A stretch of DNA of 64,000 nt from Lachnospiraceae bacterium (GTDB lineage: Bacteria > Bacillota > Clostridia > Lachnospirales > Lachnospiraceae). The DNA lies in assembly GCA_016284315.1 (NCBI GenBank), contig JAEEOO010000057.1, positions 40,044-104,043 on the forward strand. The letters are read 5' to 3'. The notes under the pieces were generated by a model, which saw only the letters and a list, made by a program, of their open reading frames with translations, was not told the origin of the DNA and ran no database searches. The position numbers and the translations under genes were made by a program. Shown here in pieces: positions 45,636-54,505 of the stretch (position 1 is its first letter; every line of letters begins with the position of its first letter).

Positions 45636-46412
45636 ATGAGTGCTGATAAGAATATTGCTATTGTAATGTTTCAGTACAGCGTCGTTGCGAAAGGAATAGA
45701 GAAAAAGCTTACAGACCTGGGATATCATGTAGATATCATCTCGGACGGCTTTGACAGGATGAAGACCTTTGTATCAAGTATTGGACTTTTCATGTTCTAT
45801 CTTTCCGAGGATATAACAGGAGATTTCAAAAAAACCAGACTTCTTTTTGATATGATGAACACAATCGGTGAAGCCGGGTGTAAAATGATATCCATTGGTG
45901 AGGAGAAATTCAGGTCAAATTATTTTAAGGAAGTTCCTGAAATAAGGAATTATGTATGGCTCAACAGACCTCTTAACTTAGACCAGCTGGGAGCTGTAGT
46001 AGAAGGAGTTTTGAGCGGAGAACTGGTGGGCGGCCACAGCAAGCGTATTCTTATTGTGGATGATGACCCTTCCTATGCAAAGATCGTCAGGGAATGGATC
46101 AAGGATGATTACAGAGTGGATATTGTCAACGCCGGATTACAGGCCATGACATTTCTTCTTAAGAACGGCCAGGACAATCCCGTTGATCTTATTTTGTTGG
46201 ACTACGAAATGCCGGTTTTGGATGGTGCCCAGGTACTTCAGCTTTTAAGGCAGGAGCTGGTCACAAGGAATATTCCGGTTGTCTTTCTTACCGGTAACGG
46301 AACAAAGGAAGCAGTTGCAAAGGTCATGGCTCTTAAGCCCAGCGGTTATATCTTAAAGACCACCGGAAAGGAAGCCCTTCTTGAATATTTGAGAAATAAG
46401 TTAGGAAATTAG
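45636..46412 (+). CDS. Response regulator: N-terminal pseudo-receiver + C-terminal REC, no output domain
   Basis: RILIVDDDPSYAKIV...LILLDYEMPVLDG...VVFLTGN...GYILKT; start revised to MSADKN. Confidence 0.88.
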   Translation: MSADKNIAIVMFQYSVVAKGIEKKLTDLGYHVDIISDGFDRMKTFVSSIGLFMFYLSEDITGDFKKTRLLFDMMNTIGEAGCKMISIGEEKFRSNYFKEVPEIRNYVWLNRPLNLDQLGAVVEGVLSGELVGGHSKRILIVDDDPSYAKIVREWIKDDYRVDIVNAGLQAMTFLLKNGQDNPVDLILLDYEMPVLDGAQVLQLLRQELVTRNIPVVFLTGNGTKEAVAKVMALKPSGYILKTTGKEALLEYLRNKLGN

Positions 46413-46417
46413 TTTTT

Positions 46418-46894
46418 ATGGCAAGGATCATTAATTCAACCCTCGTACATCTTATTAAGGACGGGAAGTATCTCATGCTCCACCGAACCAAGAAAGAGGG
46501 AGATTACAACAAAGATAAATGGATAGGAGTGGGAGGAAAGCTTGAACCGCAGGAATCCCCTGAGGAATGTGCAAAGCGTGAGACCTTGGAGGAAACGGGG
46601 CTCACAATGAATTCTATGGACTATCGCGGTATCGTAACCTTTGTTTACGAGGACATTACCGAGTATATGCATCTTTTTACTTCCGAGGATTTTTCGGGAG
46701 AGATGAAAACCTGCGATGAGGGAGACCTTGAGTGGGTGGAAATCTCAAAGGTATGCGATCTTCCCATTTGGGAAGGGGATAAGATCTTCTTTAAGCTTAT
46801 GGAAGATAAGGAAAAAAACCCTTTCTTTTCTGTTAAACTTGTGTACAATGATGAGGGGGAACTTATCAGCCATGAAGAAAATATTTATAATTGA
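46418..46894 (+). CDS. NUDIX hydrolase, MutT/8-oxo-dGTP diphosphatase type
   Basis: GGKLEPQESPEECAKRETLEETGL Nudix box. Confidence 0.93.
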   Translation: MARIINSTLVHLIKDGKYLMLHRTKKEGDYNKDKWIGVGGKLEPQESPEECAKRETLEETGLTMNSMDYRGIVTFVYEDITEYMHLFTSEDFSGEMKTCDEGDLEWVEISKVCDLPIWEGDKIFFKLMEDKEKNPFFSVKLVYNDEGELISHEENIYN

Positions 46895-47537
46895 AGATGA
46901 ACCGGGAATACGTGATGAGCTGGTGATACTTCTTTCAAGTTCGGGATACGAGGCCCTTTGCCTTGAGGAATTTGAAAATGTATCATCAGCTATATTGTCG
47001 TGTGCTCCCGATATGGTGCTTCTTGATATCAATCTGCCTTTTAAAAACGGTAAAGATGTTTTAAAAGAGCTTAGGCAAAAGTCCGATGTCCCCGTTATCA
47101 TGGTGACAAGCTCCGATGCGGAAAGAGATGAACTTATATCCATCGGTTACGGAGCGGATGACTATATAACAAAGCCATACAATCCTACTTTGCTTTTGCT
47201 GAGGATCGGAAATATCTTTAAGAGGCTTGGTGGGAACTCTGATGAGGTACAGTATAGGGATTTAAAGATAGATTTCAGGCGAAGCGTCATTGTGGACAGG
47301 TGCGGGAATGAGACAGTGCTTTCAAAGAACGAGATGCTGATCCTGTCGTATATGTATCATCATAGAGGCAATATCGTAAGCCGTGATGACCTTATGACGG
47401 ATCTTTGGAACAATAGTGAGTATTTAAACGACAATGCCCTTACGGTGAACATCAGCCGCCTCAGAGGAAAGCTTTCCGAGGCCGGCGTCGGCGACGCCAT
47501 TGAAACCCGCAAAGGACAGGGGTACTTGATGCAGTGA
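46872..47537 (+). CDS. OmpR-family response regulator, BceR-like
   Basis: MKKIFIIEDEPGIRDELVILL...MVLLDINLPFKNG; winged-helix C-terminus; overlaps NUDIX gene by 23 bp. Confidence 0.92.
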   Translation: MKKIFIIEDEPGIRDELVILLSSSGYEALCLEEFENVSSAILSCAPDMVLLDINLPFKNGKDVLKELRQKSDVPVIMVTSSDAERDELISIGYGADDYITKPYNPTLLLLRIGNIFKRLGGNSDEVQYRDLKIDFRRSVIVDRCGNETVLSKNEMLILSYMYHHRGNIVSRDDLMTDLWNNSEYLNDNALTVNISRLRGKLSEAGVGDAIETRKGQGYLMQ

Positions 47538-47539
47538 GA

Positions 47540-47559
47540 TTTGGCACCCGGGTGCCAAA
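47540..47559. repeat. 20-bp perfect palindrome between RR and HK genes
   Basis: TTTGGCACCCGGGTGCCAAA. Confidence 0.95.
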
Positions 47560-47578
47560 CCCCAGATAGGATATACAT

Positions 47579-48634
47579 ATGTCTTTCGGAAAGTATATTA
47601 AAGACAAAATTATAAATATTTTGATAGCCGTACTCCTTCTTGCTGCGGTGGTGGGGATCCTTCTGATCTTTCGCCTTAACCCCGTGGCTTTATGCCTTGT
47701 GGCAGGACTCATGGTGATCGCTTTTGTGGCGTCCTTTTTATATGACTATTTCAGGAAAAAAGGATTCTACGATTCACTTGCCAAAAACGTAGAAAGAATG
47801 GACAAGGCCTATCTTGTCCTCGAGACCTTGCAGGAGCCGGCTTTTTATGAAGGTAAGCTGATTTACGATACCCTTTACGACATAGACAAATCCATGGCTG
47901 ACAATGTGGGTATCTACAAAAAGCAAAGTAAGGAATTCGCGGAATATATCGAGATGTGGATCCATGAGGTAAAGCTACCTTTATCCGCCATCAGCCTTAA
48001 GCTTCATAACCTTGTGAAGCTTAGGAACGAATATACCGATGAATACAAAAAGCTTCTGGCAGAGACTAGGCGCATTGAAGAGTATGTAAATCAGGTTCTT
48101 TATTTTGTGCGCTCAGAGAATGCGGAAAAGGATTATCACATTTCAAGCGTGGCTGTCTCTGATATCATTCATGATGCGGCCATGACCTACCGTGATACGG
48201 TTCGGGATAACGGAATAGAATTTGTTATCGGTAAGGATGAAGCCGGCATCGAGAATCCCGAGAACGTCTTTGTTAATACCGATAGAAAGTGGCTTTTGTT
48301 CATCATGGGCCAGTTTATATCAAACAGTATTAAATACAGGAAAAGTGGAGAAGACTCCTTTATCAGGGTATATGCGGATAAGAAGGATGGCAGCAGGGAC
48401 GTTTTGCTCTGCGTAGAAGATAACGGCCTAGGAATCCCCACTGCGGATCAAACAAGGATATTTGAAAAATCCTTTACAGGGTCAAACGGAAAACTTAGGA
48501 CAGGCTCTACCGGAATGGGGCTTTATATCGTGAAAGAACTCTGCGAAAAACTGGGGCATGAAATAAATGTAGACTCTCGGGAAGGCGAATTTACAAGGCT
48601 TTCGGTAACATTACAAAACTGTAATATTAAGTAA
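47579..48634 (+). CDS. BceS-like intramembrane-sensing histidine kinase
   Basis: Two adjacent TM helices; WIHEVKLPLSAISLKLHNL; VEDNGLGIP; GSTGMGLYIV. Confidence 0.9.
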   Translation: MSFGKYIKDKIINILIAVLLLAAVVGILLIFRLNPVALCLVAGLMVIAFVASFLYDYFRKKGFYDSLAKNVERMDKAYLVLETLQEPAFYEGKLIYDTLYDIDKSMADNVGIYKKQSKEFAEYIEMWIHEVKLPLSAISLKLHNLVKLRNEYTDEYKKLLAETRRIEEYVNQVLYFVRSENAEKDYHISSVAVSDIIHDAAMTYRDTVRDNGIEFVIGKDEAGIENPENVFVNTDRKWLLFIMGQFISNSIKYRKSGEDSFIRVYADKKDGSRDVLLCVEDNGLGIPTADQTRIFEKSFTGSNGKLRTGSTGMGLYIVKELCEKLGHEINVDSREGEFTRLSVTLQNCNIK

Positions 48635-48650
48635 TATTGGAAAAACGACA

Positions 48651-48733
48651 ACCTCTTTTTTATGGTTTATCATCTGTATTGTAAACGGGATCTGCGCAGT
48701 CCCGAAACAAAAGCCATAAGAAAGAGGTAGTTT
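48651..48733 (+). promoter_or_regulatory. Long hairpin leader / attenuator candidate upstream of ABC genes
   Basis: ACCTCTTTTTTATGGTTT ... AAGCCATAAGAAAGAGGT with inner CGGGA-...-TCCCG, followed by TTTTT. Confidence 0.6.
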
Positions 48734-48750
48734 TTAAATCAGGTGAGATT

Positions 48751-49518
48751 ATGAGCGAAATACTTAAGATTGATAACATTGAAAAATATTACGGAAGCAA
48801 GTCTTCTTTGACAAAGGCACTGGACGGTGTTTCATTTAACGTTTACGAAGGCGAATTCGTTGCCATCATGGGAGCCAGCGGAAGCGGTAAGACAACCCTT
48901 CTTAACTGCATCTCAACGATTGACAAGGTTTCATCCGGACACATTACCGTTGACGGAACCGACATTACAAAGCTTAAAGGAAATGCACTTAACAAGTTTA
49001 GGCGTGATGAACTTGGATTCATCTTCCAGGATTTCAACCTTCTTGATACCATGACTGCTTACGAAAACATTGCCCTTGCACTTTCCATTAAGGGAGTTTC
49101 TGCATGGGTCATTGATAAGAAGATCAAGGAGATCGCTGAGTCCCTTGGCATTACAGAGGTTTTGAACAAGTATCCTTATCAGATGTCAGGAGGCCAGAAA
49201 CAGCGTATCGCCGCAGCGAGAGCCATCATTACAGAGCCCAAGCTTGTTCTTGCGGATGAGCCTACCGGAGCTCTTGATTCAAAGTCATCAAAGATGCTTC
49301 TTGAAAGTTTCAAGTATTTGAACGAAGAGATCCCCGCTACCATCCTTATGGTAACCCACGATGCTTTTTCTGCATCCTATGCAAAGCGCGTTATCTTTAT
49401 CAAGGACGGAAAGATCTTTAACGAGATCATCAAGGGAGACAGATCAAGAAAGGAATTCTTTACCGAGATCATCAGCGTTATTTCATTGTTAGGAGGTGAC
49501 GCGGGCGATGCTGTTTAA
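48751..49518 (+). CDS. BceA-like ABC transporter ATP-binding protein
   Basis: GASGSGKTTLLNCI Walker A; MSGGQKQRIAAARAI; LVLADEPTGALD. Confidence 0.95.
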   Translation: MSEILKIDNIEKYYGSKSSLTKALDGVSFNVYEGEFVAIMGASGSGKTTLLNCISTIDKVSSGHITVDGTDITKLKGNALNKFRRDELGFIFQDFNLLDTMTAYENIALALSIKGVSAWVIDKKIKEIAESLGITEVLNKYPYQMSGGQKQRIAAARAIITEPKLVLADEPTGALDSKSSKMLLESFKYLNEEIPATILMVTHDAFSASYAKRVIFIKDGKIFNEIIKGDRSRKEFFTEIISVISLLGGDAGDAV

Positions 49519-51565
49519 GTTAGCTTTTAAAAATATCAGGAAAAGTATAAAGGATTATGCCATTTACTTTTTGACTTTGCTTATCGGCGTTATTATTTTC
49601 TATGTTTTTAACGCCATTGAAACCCAGACTGCAATGATGAATGTTCAGAAGTCAACTTATGACATCATTCAGCTTATGAATTCCTTTCTTAGCGGCGTCA
49701 GCGTCTTTGTTGCAATTGTTCTCGGAGCCTTGATCGTTTACGCCAGCAACTTCCTCATTAAGCGAAGGAACAAGGAGTTTGGCATTTATTTAACCCTTGG
49801 AATGAGCAAGGGAAGAATGTCCGCAATCCTTTTTGTTGAGACTTTACTGGTTGGCGTGATTTCACTGATACTGGGTCTTGGCCTCGGCGTTGTTCTTTCT
49901 CAGTTTATGAGTATTGTTGTATCAAATATTTTCGAGGCGGACATGACGGGATTCAGGTTTGTTTTTTCCATGGCAGCAGCCGTAAAGACCTGCATTTACT
50001 TTGGAATCATGTACCTTGTTTCAATGCTCTTTAACGCTATCAGCATCAGCAGATGCAAGCTTATTGACCTGCTTCATGCCAACAAAAAGAGCGAGAAGTT
50101 AAAGCTTAGAAATCCCATTCTTTGCCTTATTATTTTCATCGCAGCATGGGTGATCCTGGGGGTGTGCTATTATCTCGTAAATGTAAAGATCAATGAGATA
50201 AGCCCAAGAAAAGATATGCCTATTATTATTGTTGCGGGATGCATTGCTACATTCCTTGTTTTCTGGTCGATTTCGGGAAGTATTTTAACTGTTGCAAGGG
50301 CAATGAAAAAGCTTTATTACAGAAAGCTCAACAGCTTTACCTTCAGACAGTTCAGCTCCAAGGCCAACACCATGGTTATATCCATGAGCCTTATTTGCCT
50401 CATGCTCTTTTTGACAATCACCATGCTTGGAAGCTCCATCAGCCTTTCAAGATCGATGAATAAGAATATTAGGGAACTAGCACCCTGCGATGCGATTTTT
50501 GTAAAGCCTTTAGGAATCACAGGATCTCTTTATGGTGGAGATAATCCTTATGCCGATGCCCTTAAGGAAGATGCAAAGAAGCCTATTATACAGTCACTTA
50601 ACGAGGGTGGAGTGGATTGTTCTTTATTTGACGAGACTACAACCGCTTTTTACTACGACTGCCTCGGACTCAACATGGACAAGACCCTTGGGGAGAATTT
50701 AAAGCCTGCTCTTGGAATGTATATGTTTATTGCGCCCGACTCCTTTGAAGGAATCATGACGGAGTCTGATTACAACAAGGTAGCCCACGTTTTCGGAGCT
50801 GAGGAAGTAACCCTTGGTAAGAATGAATACGCCATGGTAGCAAACCTTGAAATTATGATCAAAATCAGAAGTGAGGTAATGGAAAGCGGACGTGAGCTTG
50901 AATATAACGGATTTACATTAAAGCCTGCTTACGACAGATGCCTTGAGGGAAGTGTATTTATGTCTGAGACAAGAAGCAATGAAGGCGTTATCGTTGTTCC
51001 GGATGAGGCTGTTTCAGGGGTAAACAAGACAAAAGAAATCCTTTATGTGGACTATGCTGCCATGAGCAGACAGGAGCTTTTGGACTATGATGAAAAAATA
51101 GTTGAGCAGATGAATTCGATTCATTATATTTCGACCACGACAAGCGTTGACACTAGGGAGGGACTTAAGAGAGATTCCGTAGGTCTCGGAGCTACCCTTA
51201 CCTTCATCAGCCTTTACATCGGAATTGTTTTTCTTATTGCCAGCGCAGCGATTATCTCCCTTAAGGAGGTTTCGGAGAGTACCGACAATATCGAGAGATT
51301 CGCAGTACTCAGACGCATCGGAACCGATGAGCACATGATTGATATGGCGCTCTTTAAGCAGATTGGAATGTTCTTCCTCTTCCCCATAACCGTTGCGGCC
51401 ATTCATTCGGTCTTTGGCCTCAACATGGTTAAGAAGATTTTTGAAAGCTTCGGAATGGGAAGCCTCGGAATTCCTCTTTTGATCACCGCAATCATTATCG
51501 TTGCCGTATACGGAGGCTATTTCCTTCTTACCTACGCAACAGGAAGAAGAATAATAAAAGGATAG
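49508..51565 (+). CDS. BceB-like FtsX-family ABC permease
   Basis: LAFKNIRKSIKDYAIYFLTLLIGVIIFYVFNAIE; large extracytoplasmic domain; about 10 TM. Confidence 0.92.
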   Translation: MLFKLAFKNIRKSIKDYAIYFLTLLIGVIIFYVFNAIETQTAMMNVQKSTYDIIQLMNSFLSGVSVFVAIVLGALIVYASNFLIKRRNKEFGIYLTLGMSKGRMSAILFVETLLVGVISLILGLGLGVVLSQFMSIVVSNIFEADMTGFRFVFSMAAAVKTCIYFGIMYLVSMLFNAISISRCKLIDLLHANKKSEKLKLRNPILCLIIFIAAWVILGVCYYLVNVKINEISPRKDMPIIIVAGCIATFLVFWSISGSILTVARAMKKLYYRKLNSFTFRQFSSKANTMVISMSLICLMLFLTITMLGSSISLSRSMNKNIRELAPCDAIFVKPLGITGSLYGGDNPYADALKEDAKKPIIQSLNEGGVDCSLFDETTTAFYYDCLGLNMDKTLGENLKPALGMYMFIAPDSFEGIMTESDYNKVAHVFGAEEVTLGKNEYAMVANLEIMIKIRSEVMESGRELEYNGFTLKPAYDRCLEGSVFMSETRSNEGVIVVPDEAVSGVNKTKEILYVDYAAMSRQELLDYDEKIVEQMNSIHYISTTTSVDTREGLKRDSVGLGATLTFISLYIGIVFLIASAAIISLKEVSESTDNIERFAVLRRIGTDEHMIDMALFKQIGMFFLFPITVAAIHSVFGLNMVKKIFESFGMGSLGIPLLITAIIIVAVYGGYFLLTYATGRRIIKG

Positions 51566-51597
51566 TTATAATAAAAACAACATGTTTGCACTAACAA

Positions 51598-51630
51598 AAA
51601 TCCCCGCGGCATAGGCTGCGGGGATTCTTG
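51598..51630. terminator. Bidirectional terminator between convergent genes
   Basis: AATCCCCGC-GGCATAGGCT-GCGGGGATT. Confidence 0.85.
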
Positions 51631-51669
51631 CGTAAAGAAGATTATCTATGAAAAGGAGATCTTGACTGC

Positions 51670-53226
51670 TTATTTGCTTTCTTCTGCGTCGTCGGAAAGG
51701 GCTTCGTACTGAGGTACGCTTACCTTTTCGGTGTAGCATGCGAAGGCATCCTCAACAAGAGCCTTGTCGGGCTTCTTGGTAAAGAGAGACACGACGGGCA
51801 CGATGATGAGACCTGCTATCATGCAGAATGCACCGGCGTTGATGGGTGACTGCAAAAGCTTGGGGAAATGTCCGCGGAAGAACATATTCGCAAGCATTAC
51901 GATACTGGAGAAAAGGAAGGAGCACCATACAGATGCCTTTGTTGTCTTTTTCCAGTAGAGGCCGTAGAGGAAAGGAGCAAGGAATGCGCCTGCCAAAGCG
52001 CCCCATGAAACTCCCATGAGCTGAGCGATGAAAGTTACGTTCTGCTTGTACTGAATGATAGCAATGACAACTGAGATTGCGATGAACACAACGATCAGTG
52101 CGCGCATGATGATAAGCTGCTTCTTTTCATCCATCTTTTTGATAACATGTCCCTTTAAAAGGTCAAGGGTAAGGGTTGATGAACTGGTAAGTACAAGTGA
52201 TGAAAGAGTTGACATTGATGCGGAAAGTACAAGTACCACAACGATGGCAATAAGTACATCGGGAAGGTTTCCAAGCATTGTGGGAATGATGGCATCAAAG
52301 CCTTCCTTCGCAACGTCGATCTGACCTGAGATAAGACGTCCGAAGCCGCCGAGGAAATAGCATCCGCCGGCTACGATAAATGCAAATATTGTTGAAATAA
52401 GAGTTCCTCTTGAAATTGATTTCTCACTCTTGATGGCGTAGAACTTCTGAACCATCTGGGGAAGTCCCCAGGTTCCAAGTGAAGTAAGGATAACTACTCC
52501 AAGGAGGTTCAAGGGGTCGGGACCAAAGAAGGAAGCGAAGATTCCGGGAGTGGTTGATACTGTCTCATCAGAAACTCTTGCAAGTTCATCAAGGGATCCG
52601 ATGAACCCACCGTGACCCTTAAGGACTGCAACGATAACAGCAACGATTCCGCCAAGCATGATAAGACCCTGAATGAAGTCATTGATGGCGGTTGCCATGT
52701 ATCCGCCTGCGATAACGTAGATTCCTGTAAGAACGGCCATTACGATAACACAGATGCTGTAGTCGATGTTAAATGCCATACCGAAAAGTCTTGAAAGACC
52801 GTTGTACAAAGATGCGGTATAGGGAATAAGGAAAATGAAGGTTATGACAGAAGCGGCAATCTTTAATGCGGGACTGCCAAATCTAGCCTGGAAAAACTGA
52901 GGCATAGTCGCTGAGTCAAGGTGCTGAGTCATGATGCGGGTACGGCGTCCCAGGATCCTCCAGGCGAGGAATGAACCGATGAGAGCGTTACCGATTCCGA
53001 CCCATGTAGCGGCGATACCGTATTTCCAACCGAACTGGCCGGCATAGCCTACAAAGATAACGGCTGAGAAGTAAGAGGTGCCGTAAGCAAAAGCTGTAAC
53101 CCAGGGACCTACGGAACGTCCTCCAAGGACAAAGCCGTTTACGTCGGTTGCATTTTTTCTGCAGATAAAGCCGATGGTCAGCATAACTGCAAAAAACAGA
53201 ACGAGCATTAAGATCTTGATAACCAT
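51670..53226 (-). CDS. SSS-family sodium:solute symporter
   Basis: Polytopic; NGFVLGGRSVGPWVTAFAYGTSYFSAVIFVGYAGQFGWKYG; start revised to MVIKIL with GGAGG RBS. Confidence 0.92.
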   Translation of the reverse strand: MVIKILMLVLFFAVMLTIGFICRKNATDVNGFVLGGRSVGPWVTAFAYGTSYFSAVIFVGYAGQFGWKYGIAATWVGIGNALIGSFLAWRILGRRTRIMTQHLDSATMPQFFQARFGSPALKIAASVITFIFLIPYTASLYNGLSRLFGMAFNIDYSICVIVMAVLTGIYVIAGGYMATAINDFIQGLIMLGGIVAVIVAVLKGHGGFIGSLDELARVSDETVSTTPGIFASFFGPDPLNLLGVVILTSLGTWGLPQMVQKFYAIKSEKSISRGTLISTIFAFIVAGGCYFLGGFGRLISGQIDVAKEGFDAIIPTMLGNLPDVLIAIVVVLVLSASMSTLSSLVLTSSSTLTLDLLKGHVIKKMDEKKQLIIMRALIVVFIAISVVIAIIQYKQNVTFIAQLMGVSWGALAGAFLAPFLYGLYWKKTTKASVWCSFLFSSIVMLANMFFRGHFPKLLQSPINAGAFCMIAGLIIVPVVSLFTKKPDKALVEDAFACYTEKVSVPQYEALSDDAEESK

Positions 53227-53290
53227 GATGTTCCTCCAAGAATGTTGGTTTAGATGCGCAAACTCAGAGCCGAATACCCTCTGTTTACGC

Positions 53291-53332
53291 TTTAGCACTT
53301 TAAAGCATAACGGTTTAAACCAAAAAAGTCAA
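53291..53332 (-). promoter_or_regulatory. Symporter promoter with candidate operator site D
   Basis: Minus strand TTGACT-N17-TATGCT; site TTTAGCACTTTAAAGCATAA (plus-strand reading 53291-53310) over the -10; adjacent GGTTTAAACC palindrome 53312-53321. Confidence 0.7.
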
Positions 53333-53485
53333 GAAGCGCAGATATCATAATAGTCAACAAGCGGCGAATTGAGCAAAAAAAATAAAAAGTTTTTATTGTT
53401 TAAAAAAAGGAAACAGCTTGTTTCCGTAGAATATTATTAATGTGACTGACCTTTGGAGTATTTTTGCGTGCAAAGGAGATATCAG

Positions 53486-54490
53486 ATGACTATCAGAGAG
53501 AGCCTGGAAAAGAGAGAAAGAGAGTATTTAAGCCCGTTTGCGGCATTATCAGCCGAATCAAAGGGCAGGGACAAAGCGGAGCCTCAATGTGACATCAGAC
53601 CTGTTTACCAAAGAGACAGGGACAGGATCATCCACTGCAAAGCCTTCAGAAGGCTTAAGGATAAAACACAGGTATTTTTGGCACCGGAAGGTGACCACTA
53701 CAGGACAAGACTTACTCACACTCTCGAAGTATCACAGAACGCACGAACAATAGCCAAAGCACTTAGATTAAACGAAGACCTTACGGAAGCCATCGCTCTT
53801 GGCCATGACTTGGGACACACGCCCTTCGGCCATGCAGGAGAAAGAGCTCTTAATCGTATATGCCCCCTCGGATTTGAACATAGCGAACAGAGCGTCAGGA
53901 CTGTGGAAATCCTCGAAAAGGACGGCGCAGGCCTCAATCTTACCTGGGAGACAAGGGACGGTATCAGAAACCACCAGACCAGTGGAATGCCCGCCACTCT
54001 TGAGGGAAAAGTTGTAAGGTTTTCCGATAAGATAGCTTATATCCATCATGATATGGACGATGCGGTAAGAGCAGGTATCCTTACGGAAATGGATGTACCC
54101 GCCGATATCAGAGAGGTCCTTGGATCAACACCCGGCGAAAGACTGGATAAACTGATCCACGATATTATTACCCACAGCATGGACAAGAACGACATTGTCA
54201 TGAGCGACGAAGTCCATGAAGCAATGCAGGGCATCAGGAAGTTCATGTTCGAGAACGTCTATACCAATAAGGTGGCAAAGTCGGAAGAGTCAAAGGCAGA
54301 GGAACTTGTGGAGAGGCTTTACGAATATTTTTGTGACCATCCCGAGAAGCTGCCCAGCCCTTATAAAGAGATAATGAACAGCGGTGAAAGACTCGAGCGC
54401 GTAGCGTGTGACTACGTTGCTTCAATGAGCGACCGCTATGCAATAGATATGTTCAGCGAGATTTATGTTCCCAGGAAGTGGGAGTACTAG
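53486..54490 (+). CDS. dgt: Deoxyguanosinetriphosphate triphosphohydrolase (HD domain)
   Basis: RDRIIHCKAFRRLKDKTQVF; RTRLTHTLEVSQNARTIAKAL; LGHDLGHTPFGHAGE. Confidence 0.95.
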   Translation: MTIRESLEKREREYLSPFAALSAESKGRDKAEPQCDIRPVYQRDRDRIIHCKAFRRLKDKTQVFLAPEGDHYRTRLTHTLEVSQNARTIAKALRLNEDLTEAIALGHDLGHTPFGHAGERALNRICPLGFEHSEQSVRTVEILEKDGAGLNLTWETRDGIRNHQTSGMPATLEGKVVRFSDKIAYIHHDMDDAVRAGILTEMDVPADIREVLGSTPGERLDKLIHDIITHSMDKNDIVMSDEVHEAMQGIRKFMFENVYTNKVAKSEESKAEELVERLYEYFCDHPEKLPSPYKEIMNSGERLERVACDYVASMSDRYAIDMFSEIYVPRKWEY

Positions 54491-54505
54491 TTTAGGGGAG
54501 AAAGA

